A stretch of 64,000 nt of DNA from Posidonia oceanica (taxonomy: Eukaryota > Streptophyta > Magnoliopsida > Alismatales > Posidoniaceae): positions 6,138,001-6,202,000 of the forward strand of contig JAZBRS010000011.1 in NCBI GenBank assembly GCA_037176725.1, written 5' to 3'. The position numbers and the translations under genes were made by a program. The notes beneath the pieces are model-generated. The model was given only the letters and a program-made list of their open reading frames with translations, searched no databases and was not told where the DNA came from. The stretch's first letter is position 1. Every line of letters begins with the position of its first letter. Positions 11,294 through 22,199 of this stretch are shown here, in pieces.

Positions 11294-12120
11294 GGAGTTG
11301 ATCTTGGAACAAGATTAGGTCCAAGGCAAGAACGATGTCCTATTGAGCATTCCCTGAAAAGAGGAGCTCTATCTCAAACAATTTGTCACTGAAGTAGCCA
11401 AATAAAAGATAAAAAGAGGGTTTAAATTGCCATCAAATTGGAGACTCAGGCATGGAGGGGTCAAGTCGGTTTCGGATCTTGTGTCGCAGCCGAAGTCAAG
11501 ACCAGGTCAACCATGTGTGTTCCAACGGACAAGCACTAAGGGGGAAATCGCAGGATGTTATTCCAGCACGATTGAAAGGAGAGTGTGACATCTTATTTGA
11601 GACTTTACTCAGATTGGAATTGATTAGAGGATAGGTACGAACTGGGTTAGCTCTAGGAAAATCCTATGCCTAAAGGGTTTCTAACACTCTTGAAGAACGA
11701 TGCTCCGTCCATGCTTCACTTCCAATGATATGAGAAAATGCATGGATGGATGATTCAAACATACTATGATAATGCAAGGTCAACACGCAATGCAATGAAT
11801 GGTCCATATGCTAGGTTAGGCCGACGGAGTACGGTTGGTCCCAAACCATATGGACATATGTAAAAAGAATGAATGCAATTCGTTGTGGTCAAGTGTTTTC
11901 CATCGTGGAGTGTGACCAGCACTCTCTGGAAAGGACCGTTGTCCCACAACTCGATTTGGCAAATAAAGAGGTTTCGTGCAAAGAGAACCGGGCGAGGGAG
12001 TGAACCCTTCACTTGCCAATCCGATGTGTCGTCTAGTGTTTGCAGTAGTTGCGGGAGGTGGTGCGTGAACTCAAGGCAAGAGTTCACTCTTTGGCTTAGC
12101 AGTAGTCTGTCCTGATGGTT
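11294..12120. other. Non-coding internal part of C next to the PPT
   Basis: I recognise no gene here. Short ORFs (for example 11452-11634 plus, 11764-12087 minus) show no family features. The part at 11640-12120 is unique-looking and leads into the promoter side of the antisense gene that starts at 12301. Confidence 0.5.
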
Positions 12121-12150
12121 TAGTCGCCACTTTCATGGGCGGCTGAACCA

Positions 12151-12171
12151 GTCGCCACTTTTTGTGGCGAC
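12151..12171. repeat. Perfect 8-bp hairpin of GTCGCCAC
   Basis: GTCGCCAC (12151-12158), loop TTTTT, GTGGCGAC (12164-12171). A further direct copy AGTCGCCAC lies 28 bp upstream (12122-12130). It lies 130 bp before the antisense gene at 12301. Confidence 0.85.
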
Positions 12172-12300
12172 GCGCGATCTCCTGGCTTATTTAATTCAGA
12201 AATCATTTTAAACCCTGATTCATTTGATAGGGGGAGATAAAAGACAGCCGTCCTTGCTTTTTAGGAAACATTCTGCACAAGTAAACCGCTTATCTTGACC

Positions 12301-13658
12301 ATGAAGCTTCCTTCCTTCTCTTCTCCGACCTTCCAAGTGAAGAGGGTGGTTGATATCTCCAACCACTTGATGAAAGCTATCCGGAATGACCAGGTATGTT
12401 CTCCTCTTAGTCTTTGCATGCTTTCTTTGTGTTTAGCCTCTGAAGGTTGCTTGTTTAGGCCGTAGTGAACCTCACGGGATGCTCGGATTTCCACAATTCC
12501 TTTCGGTATACTCTGCAATGGGTGGCTGGCTTGATCAATTGTGCAGAGAACAACAAACATCTCTTCGGGTGTAGTGGTTTTGACAAGCTCCTTGACTTGA
12601 TTCACTCGCTTGTGCCTTGGCCATTGTTGCACGCCTTGATGGCTTTTTGGAATGGTTCCTCCAACACCTTCAATCTTCCTTGTGGAGAGACATTGATTAC
12701 ATGTGAGGAGATATCCTCTTTGCTTGGGTTGGCGGTGGAATCTACTGAGGCGGTAGATGATCGCTTCGCCATTTCCGTCGAGACAGTGGGTTCCAAGAAG
12801 ATAGGCGGGTATTTAGCAATGGATCTGGAGGCTAGCAAGGCTTTGATGCACTTGGGGAGACTCTTTCTTTGAGGCCTGTGGGAGGTTCTTAGCACCAGAC
12901 AACTTGCTGAAGCAGAGCTGAGGAAGTGCTTGTTTGTGGCAATTGGCGGCCTTGCCTTGTTTGCAAATGCAAATTTCACAATAGATCTTCACCATGTGGA
13001 TCTCCTAATGTTGGTTGCTGTTCGTCCGGATTTGTGCTTGGCTCCTGCTGTGCTGGCTTACACCATGGAGGGGCTCACCAGTGCCTCTTGTTCAGGGAAA
13101 TTCTTTGGCTCTCCACTGTTGCTGCACAGGTGGTTCACGTCCTGTTGCTGTTGTGATACAGATTGCACAGGTTTGAGCTTCCATGACTCCGTTCTCCGTT
13201 TGGGACACTTGTCACTACAGGATTTTGACTTTGTTCCGAAGTTGCCTGGAGCTCATAAAGCGCGGGTGATGAGCACAACTCACAGTGACCTTGAGCTTGT
13301 CCTAGCGGGTGCCACATCGTTTGTGCTGTATCCCATCCATCGTTGCCCCTGTTTCCTGAATTAGGAGCTAGTTGTCCAGGCTAATGCAGTTCTGACCCCT
13401 CCGATCTGCGTTCGCAAGGAAGACGGTGACCGGGATGAGCGGATGGTCCTGGAGTACATAGCCCATTGGATTTATATCGGTAGGCGAGTGTCTCTGAGTG
13501 CGCCTTGACTTTCTGCAACTGCCCAGGAGTCCTAGGAGGCGAAGTACGTGAAGTGGTACGCATGGTGCTGTCCCACTCCTCAGAAGTATGTTGATGACAA
13601 GCAGGAATTCCTGAAGATGCTTGGGCTCAACCGCTCGAGCATGGCAATGCATGGCTGA
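12301..13658 (+). pseudogene. Antisense gene 1 in C: PMD/DUF7745-like protein with one intron
   Basis: Exon 1 (12301-12393, 31 codons from ATG to CAG) is followed by a GT-AG intron of 65 bp (12394-12458, CAG|GTATGT ... TTTAG). Exon 2 continues in frame from 12459 to a stop at 13658. It holds a segment like the plant mobile domain (FNLPCGETLITCEEISSLLGL) and a distal part (VDLLMLVAVRPDLCLAPAVLAYTMEGL ... FFGSPLLLHRWF) that recalls DUF7745 proteins. TGA at 12870, TAG at 13362 and two later stops interrupt an otherwise open frame of about 430 codons. It is antisense to C, between integrase and PPT. Antisense extra ORFs have been reported in Tat-lineage elements. The molecular role is unknown, and the family call is from memory of motif patterns. 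Confidence 0.6.
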
Positions 13659-14218
13659 TTATGTTTTTAAATTTTAATTTTTAAGTTGAGTTGAATCATG
13701 TCTTAGTTTTTTAGGTTTAAGTTTGGGTTGACTTATGTTTCAGTTCTTGAATTATATTTTGGGTTGAATTACATTTTAGCTTCTAAATTGTGTTTTGTCG
13801 TTTGTTAATGTATAGGTTCGTGTTTTTAGGGGGGAATTAAGGGACAAAAAACCCTCTGCCGTTGTTAGCCGCCGCCCTTTCTGGCGCCCTATTGAGTCGC
13901 CTCTTTTTAGGGTGACTAGATTCGTGCTTCTTCAGAGGGTTCAAATCGAGGTGGGAAAGTCGGCGCGCGAAGAGCTAGGTAAGGCGCCTGTTGGAGAGGC
14001 GTCTGATTGAGTCGCCCCTTCTACTAGCAACCAGGTTACGAGTCAGTAGCCAAAACTAGCTGTTGCCCCATTTTTCCAGTGGCTTCTGACTTCTCTTCTT
14101 CCTCCCCCTCTCTCCAGCGCGTGTGTCCCTCCGGCTGGGTGCGGTGGTGGCGGCGTGCAGGCTCCGGCGTGGTGCGGCGGCGACGGCGTGGGGGTGCCTT
14201 TCTTTCCTCCTCCCTCTG
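13659..14218 (+). other. Spacer between the two antisense genes of C
   Basis: An AT-rich part follows antisense gene 1. Then 13860-14050 has several GTCGCC/GGCGCC words (for example ATTGAGTCGCCTC and GATTGAGTCGCCCC), the same word as in the LTR and leader of C. The last 150 bp, GC-rich with CGGCG runs, probably form the 5' end of antisense gene 2. Confidence 0.5.
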
Positions 14219-14894
14219 ATGGCTAGCGACGGCGGCGAGGGTGATGGCATGGACGCTCCTGCTCCTCCTTCCTTCTCCCCGATGGCGAGCGGCGATGAAG
14301 GCGGCAATGCGGGTGGCCCGAGCGATGGGTCTCGCTGGCGACGGAGGTAATCTTCCTCTCCTCCCCTTTTTTCTGATTTTATTTATTCGTTTGTTATTTT
14401 TTGAATTTACGAATGTAATTAGGATTAGATTTAGGATTTAGACTTAGGATTATTATAGGAATTCTAGTTTAGTTTTAGTTTAGAAATTCTGATTAAAAAT
14501 TCAGTTTCTTGTTTTTAGTTTTTTACTTAATTTAATTGAATTCTGTTTAGCTTAATTAATTTAGTTTTAAATTCTATTGTGATTAGTGTAGTCTAACTAA
14601 ATGCCGTTTGTAACTTAGTTTAGTTCTTATTGAATTTCGTTGTAATTAATTAAATTTTGTTGTAATTTTATTGTTCTTAAATTCTGTTGTTTAGCTTAGT
14701 GAATTTTGTTGTAATTAATCCTTAAATTTTGTTGTTAGTTCTTTTGTTTATGTTATTAGTTCTATTTTAATCAATTCTGTTATTTTAGTCTTGTTGTTCT
14801 GGAAAAACTGAACTTTAAGTTCTTATCACGGAGTTTTAGGTTTAAGTTTGGTTTAGTTTAGGTTTATGCAAATTCAGTTGTTTAAGTTATTCTT

Positions 14895-15015
14895 GATGTG
14901 TGAATGTGAATGTGAATGTGAAATGTGAATGTGAATTGGGAACGTTAATGTGAATGTGAAATGGGAATGTGGATGTTAAATGGGAATGTGGATGTTAAAT
15001 GGGAATGTTGGTGTT
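14895..15015. repeat. GTGAAT/GGGAAT short tandem repeat in intron 1
   Basis: Repeats of TGTGAA and TGGGAATGTGGATGTTAAA lie inside the 1.7-kb first intron of antisense gene 2. Confidence 0.8.
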
Positions 15016-15654
15016 TAAATGTGGATGGTTACCCATTTTGGTGTGAAATGTGATCGTTTATTCAATCTTTCTTTGTGCAATGTATTTATGTTGTTAATTT
15101 GCAGGAAGATAAAAATTTTTTAGTCGAAATTATAGGAGAGGTTATGGCGAATTTTTCCCAGAATTTTTAAGAGACTTAATCTTTTAACAATTGAATTAAC
15201 CATTCTCTTTTAACTTGAGGGGTTAATTTCTAATTTTAATGGATTGGTTTGAAGTTAGTGACGGATCTGTTTAAAAGGATTAAATTAAAAGTCGGATCCT
15301 AAGGCTTCAAACTTTTGGATTTAAGGATTTTTTTAAAGTGAGAGTTAGAATTAGGGTTCAAAGTTTGTTTTTAAATTTGACTTTTGAATTTAAGGTTTAC
15401 TTTTAACTTTGAATTGGTTTGTTAATTGAGAATGATGTTTTTGTTACCTAAATGGATTAGTGAAAGGTTTAAGTTGGTTTAGAGTTGGGTCTTGAATTTT
15501 AAAGTTAGGATATTAGAGTTTTAAAAGGATGATCTTTTCTTCTTCTTTTTCTTTTTTATAACCTTAAAAGATTGATCTTTGAAGGATGGGTTTAAAAAGA
15601 TGGATTTAAAAGAAATGGGCCTAAAAGGTGGATTTTAAAAAGAAGATTGATTGA

Positions 15655-15870
15655 TTTTTTAAAAAGATTGATTTTTAAAAGATTGATTTTTAAAAGATTG
15701 ATTTTAAAAGATTGATTTTTAAAAGATTGATTTTTAAAAGATTGATTTACAAAGATTGATTTTTAAAAGGACGGATTTAAAAAGGATTGATTTTAAAAGG
15801 GTTGATTAAAAAGATGGGTTTTAAAAAGATGGGTTTTAAAAAGATGGGTATAGTTAAAAAGATGGGTTTT
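15655..15870. repeat. GATTGATTTTTAAAA tandem repeat
   Basis: About 15-bp units (AAAAGATTGATTTTT) follow each other, then turn into AAAGATGGGTTTTAA units. It lies in the same intron and looks like slippage expansion. Confidence 0.85.
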
Positions 15871-18800
15871 TAAAGAAATTATCTTTAAGGATTAAATTTT
15901 AAGTTTAAGTTGGTTAGTTAAAGTGATGCATTTCTTTCCCTTTTTGTTGGTTATGTGGACTACTTAGCGTTTAGGGAAATAATTAAGAGAATTATTAATG
16001 ATTTTATCTGACTATGCTTTGCTTGTGATACCATTTCAGGGCTTCTGACGAGGAGGGACGAGGCCGGTCCTTCCACTGCGGAGGCGAGTTCCTCTCGTCC
16101 TCGTAAGCTCCGGGCGAGGCGGCCACGTGCGCCGTCTCTATCCCGCTTGAGGTTGGTGACGGGGGTGCTCCTGATCCAGGTGTGTCCCCTTCTCTTCCCA
16201 GGAGAGCCCGTACAGTGGTAGAGCTCGCAGAGCTAGGACAGGTGAGGTCTATGTGTCTTTCGGCTTTTATTAAGTTACTTTGTTTGATTATTATTAAGTT
16301 ACTAATGTTTTTAATGTTTTCTTTTATGCCAGATGCCATTGTCGAGCCGGATGCGCTCTAGTTGGACTGACTTGCACGAGACGTACCTCGACCTCCCAGA
16401 GTTCTAGCGGGCGAGACTTGCGGGGATGGGCTTCAGCCACTTCTTGGAGATCATGCCTTTTGAGATTCACTTGGGACTGCTGGTTTCTTTTGCTGAGAGG
16501 TACAACAAGAGTTCCGGCAGCTTCATCTTTCGCGTAGGCGAGATGATGATTACCCTGGAGGACGTAGTGCGGCTGGTGGGTCTGAGGGTTGACAGAGAGC
16601 TTGTGATAGTGCCTTTGCAGCCTGACTATGGTGCCGAGCTAGAGGCTTGTTATGGTGCACGACCTCCCCCTTCTGGTCGCTTCCATACACGCGTCAACAT
16701 CAAGTGGCTGAAGGATCGACTGGACGACCTTCTTCTTGTTGATGAGGTGACCTCGGAGATAGCGGATCAGCAGCTCCGACTCTTTTTGTCCATTCTGTTT
16801 CATAGGCTCTTCTTCGGCACATCTTCTCAGATGTTACATGCCTGTTTTGTTCCTCTCCTTTTTTAGGTGGAGAGGATTGGTAGATACTCTTGGGGCTCAG
16901 CCATGTTGGTCTATTTGATCTCCGACTGGAGTCTTTTGCTGCAGGCCAGACCTACTCTCTTTCAGGCTGTCTGCCTCTTTTCCAGGTTCGTGCTTTATTT
17001 ATTTGCTTGCCTGCTGTTTGTTTGACTGTTGCTGACTTGGAATTGTTGCTTTGTGTGACAGACCTAGATCTTTGAGCACTTCATGTACCTCCGACCTGAA
17101 GTGCCAGGAGATGGTCCAGTCGAGTTTCCCTGGGCTCGACGGTGGAGCAAGGTGCAGCTGGCTCTGGAGCGGATTCACCCTGTGAGACATCTGGGCCGCT
17201 TCCTGTTAGAGATCCTCCTAGAGGAGTGGGTGAGCTTCAGTGCTTAGGTCCCTCTCTCTTGCACAGTTTACTGGTTTCTGACTGATTTGTGCTTGCAGGT
17301 TGTCTAGAGACCCTACTCTGAGGGTGAGCATGCTGATGAGGAGCCCGTGGCATGCGGTTCCCACTTGTTCTTTGGGGAGTGCTAGCTTTTCAGCCTCTTT
17401 CGGTGTCACTACATCCAAGTGGGCCATGTCCTGCGACAGTTCAGCCTTCAGTAGGTTATTCTAGTGGTGGGTCCTGCGGATTGCTCTCGGGGATCCATTT
17501 CGGGAAGTCAGAGCGATGCTCCTCAGCAGTTTGGAGAGCAACTCGAGAACTGGCACTCGGGTGGCACAGAGCCCCTTTCTGGTCGTTCTGCAAAGACAGA
17601 GGCGGTGTGGAGGACCTGGTTTGATTCTGAGCTTAGCCATTTGATCGTCTTCCACCGTGACGTCTTTTATGGTCGCTCCAACGTACCGATGGACACTGGT
17701 CCTTGTGAGAGTGTTGGCGACCTCCGTCGTGAGTTGGCGATTGCTCGCAGCCATATTGAGGAGTTGGTAAGCAATCCCTTTTGGTGTTGTGTTATTCGAA
17801 TGCTTCTTTACTTATTCACTTGCTTATGCATCTCCCTTGTTTGTGCAGATGGACGCTTCAAAGGGGATGACTGAGGTGTGTAGGACTCAGTAGGAGGAGC
17901 ACTCCTTGAGAGTGGCAGAGCTGGTGAGGGAGAGGGACGAGCTCCTGTCCCAGATGGACGAGCTTCGAGCACGAGTGAGTAGTGTTTCCCTTTGTTAGTT
18001 GTTGCTGCCTGTTTCTGCTTGTCTGATTGTCATCTTTGCTTTGATACAGGCCGAGGGTGCTTCAACAAGTGTAGAGCCTGCCCCTACTGCCACCATAGGT
18101 CTAGCCGCTTCTCATGCCGAGGGCGTGCTTGTAGAGGAGGTCCGGGCTCGCGATTCAGAGGTATTTCCGCACTTTTCTTGCTTTAAGTACTTGTAAATAT
18201 CTGTCCTCTAACTCATATGGCTTCATTGTGCAGATTCAGGCGATGATGGATTTGATCCACATGCCTCCGGCCACTGGTCTTACTCAGAGTCAACTGGACG
18301 ATGCCTTGGGGCGTGCCGAGGAGCTACAGGGGCATCTCAGTCAGGTAGAGCGGGAGCGTGACAACCGCATCCAGGAGTTAGAGGCTCGTGTGGCGGCATC
18401 TGATGCGACAGTGGCCAGGGCTCAGTTTGAGGCTTCTTCCTTGAGAAGGGTATTTCTGTTCTGTCTTTAATGCTTCAATTGTAGCTAGCTTTTCTGCTTT
18501 TCTGTTTATAAACTGCTCTTATTCTGTGATTTGTTTTATTTCAATTGAGCGATTTCCATGGGCGACAGATGCGGGAAATGGAGATACGGCTGATGTAGAC
18601 AGAGACAGTGGTTGCGACAGTGCTTCCTGGTGTTGATGTGGCTGATCTGATGCTTGCCCCTGTTACTGCAGCTCCTGCGGGGTCAGGGCATTCTAGGGTC
18701 TTGACGGCTGAGCAAATTGTGAGAGCACAGTCTTCTCCCCACCTTGAGATGGTTCGCTCCATCTTGAGGGAGTCTCGGGAGAGGAGTCGGAGTGGAACGA

Positions 18801-18874
18801 CATCCATTGTGGCACAGCCTACACCGAGGCCTCCAGACGGCGGACGCAAGGGTAGCAGCGAGTTTGACCATTGA

Positions 18875-20324
18875 GCTTGTACCTTTCTTTTTGTTAGAGT
18901 CTGTACTTTTCTTTTGGTAGAGTCTGTACTTGTGAATATTCATATGAAAGGTTTTTGTTTCGCTTTGCTTCCTGCACATGCTTACTTTTCTTGTTAGTAA
19001 TCAATTAGCATACCTCCCTTGGCAAAAGATTTGGCTAAGTTAACTAATTAATCGAAGAGAAAGTATGTCATATGAAAAAGATTTAGGCTAAGTTAATTAA
19101 TTAACAAAGGACATGATAGATGTTAATGCATGTTTATTTTAAATGGGTGGAGGGAATTAATTTCTGGCCTCAGCTAAAGAGATGGAAATCAGAGCCCAGT
19201 AGACGCTGATTATGAGTCATCCGTGGATGCTCTAAAGATCATTATGCTAGTAATGTCTTTGTTGAGAGAGCGCACCCAAGCCGTGAGACACGCTTGAGTA
19301 GGATGCTAACTCCAAATCCTGGTGAGTCGATGGTTGCATCGTCGGCCAAATGTTAATTCCAGTTTCCCTACTTACTAAGTTTTCACTTGTATGTAGGTTG
19401 GATGTCTTGGTTTTTTTTTTTTTTTTTAAGTTTTGTAATTTTTTGGTTTTTAGGTTATATGATTTTTTTGGTTTTTTTGGGTTATATGATTTTTTTTGGT
19501 CTTTTGGATTTTATGATTTTTTTTATTTTTGGGTTATATGATTTTTTTGGATTTTGGTTTATATGATTTTTTTGGTCTTTTGGATGATTTTTTTGATTTT
19601 TTAGTTCTTCTAATGGGGAAAGATGAGTACCTATCTTAAGCATTAGCCTTAGGGTTCGTTTTAACCAGATGAGTGGGCCTTACATTTGTGGGCGTGTCCC
19701 TTGGGTCATGCCTGCACCCTTTTTAAAAGACTTCGGTCCACACACCAGTCCTTACTTGGGTTGCTACTCCCTGGGCCTTTTCAGTCCTTGACCACCTGGG
19801 GTCGCTTACTCCTTGCTTGTTTAGTGAGAATAGGTCGGGGAAGTTTCAGGATTTAGTGGACTCCCGGTTTTGGCTTAGGCCCTGATTCCTGCTTGCCTTT
19901 CTTTAGTCCTTAATGCGTCTTTCTATGGTTTATACTTTTAGATGCACAGACAGCTTTTGCCATGCTCTTTTCCGCTCTTTGGACAGCTCTTTGCTGACCT
20001 CTTTTAGTTGGACAGTTTCTTTTACTATCTCTTTTTGTTGGTTCCTTACTTGGACAGCTTCTTTGCTACCTTCTTTCCTCTTTGTTTGGGCAGTTTTTGC
20101 CGCCGTCTTTTCTTGACACTTTCTAAGTTGCTTTGGCAAGCAGTTCATACTCTAAGCCTCTGCTTCAAGCCTACTCTTCTCTTACCTTCCCGTGCGGTGT
20201 GTATGTGGAGACAGGACAAGGCATGGGTTCCCCAGGTGTTCCTCTTCCTATTGGCTTTGGGAGTCTCTCCCTTTTCTACCTTGGTGTTAGGCCCTAGGTC
20301 TCTTTAGTGATATAGACATGCTGA
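18875..20324. other. Non-coding part of C between antisense gene 2 and integrase
   Basis: This would be the 3' flank of antisense gene 2 on plus and the start of C's 3' UTR on minus. A 65-bp direct repeat with AAGATTT.GGCTAAGTTAA lies near 19025-19110. A T-rich stretch of TTATATGATTTTTTTGG units runs at 19405-19605. No gene is recognised. Confidence 0.55.
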
Positions 20325-21425
20325 TCATGGGTAGTACCTTTTTAGGTGCATTGCATTCCAAGGGCCAGGAAGATCTGCCTCATTATGGGATAGTCGATAA
20401 GCATTCCTTGGATATATAGCAACCACTATGTAGAGTCCCTCCCAATTTGGCTTTAACTTTCCCTTAGGGTGGGGCTTATTGTAGGGCAATACTTCTTTAA
20501 GCACTAGATCACCAATTTTAAACTTGCGTTCGATTACTTTCTTCTGGTAAGTCTTGGTTAACCTTTGTTGGTAGACACGCGTATGCTCGGCGGCTGCCAG
20601 CCGTTTCTCATCAAGGAGTTCTAGATGAAGGAGTAAAGCTTGCCTCTTTTCTTGGACAGACATTCTCGTATCAATCTTAACTCTTAATGAGGGGATCAGG
20701 ATCTCGTATGGGACCACTGCTTCCATACCAAAGGCTAAAGTGTAGGGGTTTTGACCCGTTGCCGTCCTTATGGTGGTGCGGTATGCCCATAATGCATTAG
20801 CAAGCTTATGTGACCAATCCGATCGCTTAGCGTCTTCTACCATCATTTTAATGATTTTGATTAAGGTTTTGTTAGTAGCTTCTGCTTGATCGTTCCCTTG
20901 CGGGTAATATGGGGAAGAGTGATGTAGAGTGATACCGAATTTCTGGCACAACCGCTTGAACTCTTCTGAGATGAAGATTGGTCCGTTGTCTGCTACTAAG
21001 GCTTTAGGCACCTTGAACCTTGCAATGATATTTCGCTATACGAATTGGCACAGGGTTGTGGCCTTGATGTTTGCGAACGCCTCTGCTTCTGCCCATTTGG
21101 TGAAGTATTCCGTTGCCGTCAGAATGAAAGTGTTGCCCTTTCCCTAGTGGATAGGTCCCACCACATCGAAGGCTCACATGGAGAAAGGCCATGGTGTTGA
21201 TAAAGCGTGAAGCGCTGAAGCGGGAGCATGGATCTTGTTGGCGTGCAGTTGGCAGCTCTTGCATCGCTTGACTTTGCTTGCGCAGTCGGCTTCCATGATT
21301 GGCCGATAGTAGCCCCTTCTGATGATCATTTTAGCCATGAACTGGGAGTTGATGTGGCCTCTGCAGACTCCCTCATGTGTTTCCTTGAGGATCTCGGCTG
21401 ACTCAGATGTATCCACACATCGGAG
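20325..21425 (-). pseudogene. int: Integrase of element C
   Basis: It is in the same frame as the RNase H region upstream. The HHCC zinc-binding part (HEGVCRGHINSQ ... CKSCQLHANKIHAP) leads into the DDE core: first Asp in AFDVVGPI, second in LVADNGPIFIS, Glu in NDQAEATNKTL. The C-terminal part runs to MHLKRYYP with stop at 20325. A TGA near 21173 (in PWPFSM-stop, Trp expected) and two TAG codons before 21011 break the frame. Integrase joins the element DNA to the host chromosome. It is the last pol domain, followed directly by the 9-kb non-pol part. Confidence 0.9.
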
Positions 21426-21649
21426 ATCAATCCCTAGGGGCGTTCTCCGAAAGAGTGTGTTGGCTCTGATGTAGTATTTGGTTGCCATCCTCCTCAGTGC
21501 TTCTCTATCCTTGGGAGTCGCATAGGCCAAGAAGGCGCGATCTTGTAGATAATTCTGTATGTCATAATACCACAGGTTGCCATCGTCATTTACTTCTGTA
21601 ACTCCTTGATAACTGACCTCTGTGCATATTAAGCTTTCCTGGTTTAGTT

Positions 21650-22196
21650 CCTCTCTGAGTTCTTCAACCCATTCGATGGCAGACCCTACTGTTGGGGTGC
21701 TGATTCTTCGCACCATGATGGATTGCTCATCTGTCCCTGAGCTAAAGGGGAGAGAGGATGCCAATGAGGCTAATGAATCAGCTAGGATGTTGTTGCTTCT
21801 AAGAGCGTGCACATATATAACCCGGTCAAATTTCTTCAGTAAGGCTTTAGCCAGGTTACAGTATTTCTGCAGCTTTGGCGAGAGGGTCTTGTATTTGTTG
21901 AGGACTTGTCGTATGACAAGCTGTGAGTCTCCAACCACTTTTAGCCTTCTTGCCCTTAGATCAAGAGCCATTCGGAGCCCTAGAATGAGTGTCTCGTATT
22001 CTGCAATGTTGTTACTTGCTGAGAAGAGTAGTTGCGCTGCAGTGGGGAGAATGACACCCTCTAGAGTGAGGAGTGTTGCCCCTATTCCAGCACCTTGTGA
22101 ATTAAGCGCTCCATCGAAATGGAGGGTCCATTCTCTAATGAGTGGCACGACACTAATGATTGCTAGTATTTCCTCGTTTGGGAAATCTGTCGACAC
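21650..22196 (-). pseudogene. Archaeal-type RNase H of element C
   Basis: All four catalytic acids are visible: LHFDGALNSQGAGIG (Asp), NNIAEYETLILGL (Glu), VVGDSQLVIRQV (Asp) and NILADSLASLAS (Asp). This second RNase H between RT-RH and integrase defines the Tat lineage. The domain is intact in this copy; the only break before it is a TAG at 22197-22199 where E has Gln in EYQP. The ORF opening at 22196 runs through it into the integrase zinc finger. Confidence 0.92.
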
Positions 22197-22199
22197 TGG

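Larger units (their letters stand above)
14219..18874 (+). pseudogene. Antisense gene 2 in C: multi-exon plant mobile domain (MAIN-like) protein with coiled coil
   Basis: Likely exons are 14219-14346, 16040-16241, 16333-16866 (end uncertain), 16867-16985, 17063-17229, 17299-17766, 17849-17974, 18050-18160, 18234-18449 and 18569-18874; the introns used have GT-AG ends. Exon 2 gives an Arg/Ser-rich lead-in. Exons 3-5 hold a plant mobile domain: MPFEIHLGLLVSFAERYNKS, FRVGEMMITLEDVVRLVGL, RIGRYSWGSAMLVYLISDW, then IFEHF. Exons 7-9 are charged heptad-like coiled coil (VERERDNRIQELEARVAASD). Stops (for example 16406, 17066) sit where Gln or Trp is expected. The PMD family occurs in MAIN-type plant nuclear proteins and in transposons; its role here is unknown. 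Being antisense, its introns are not recognised in the element's genomic RNA, which would explain why they survive retrotransposition. The exon 1 start is a guess. Confidence 0.7.

Noticed and set aside
12301..18874. A host gene into which the retrotransposon jumped
   Set aside because: The two genes lie inside the LTR and GATAC borders of C, between integrase and PPT, so they are part of C.
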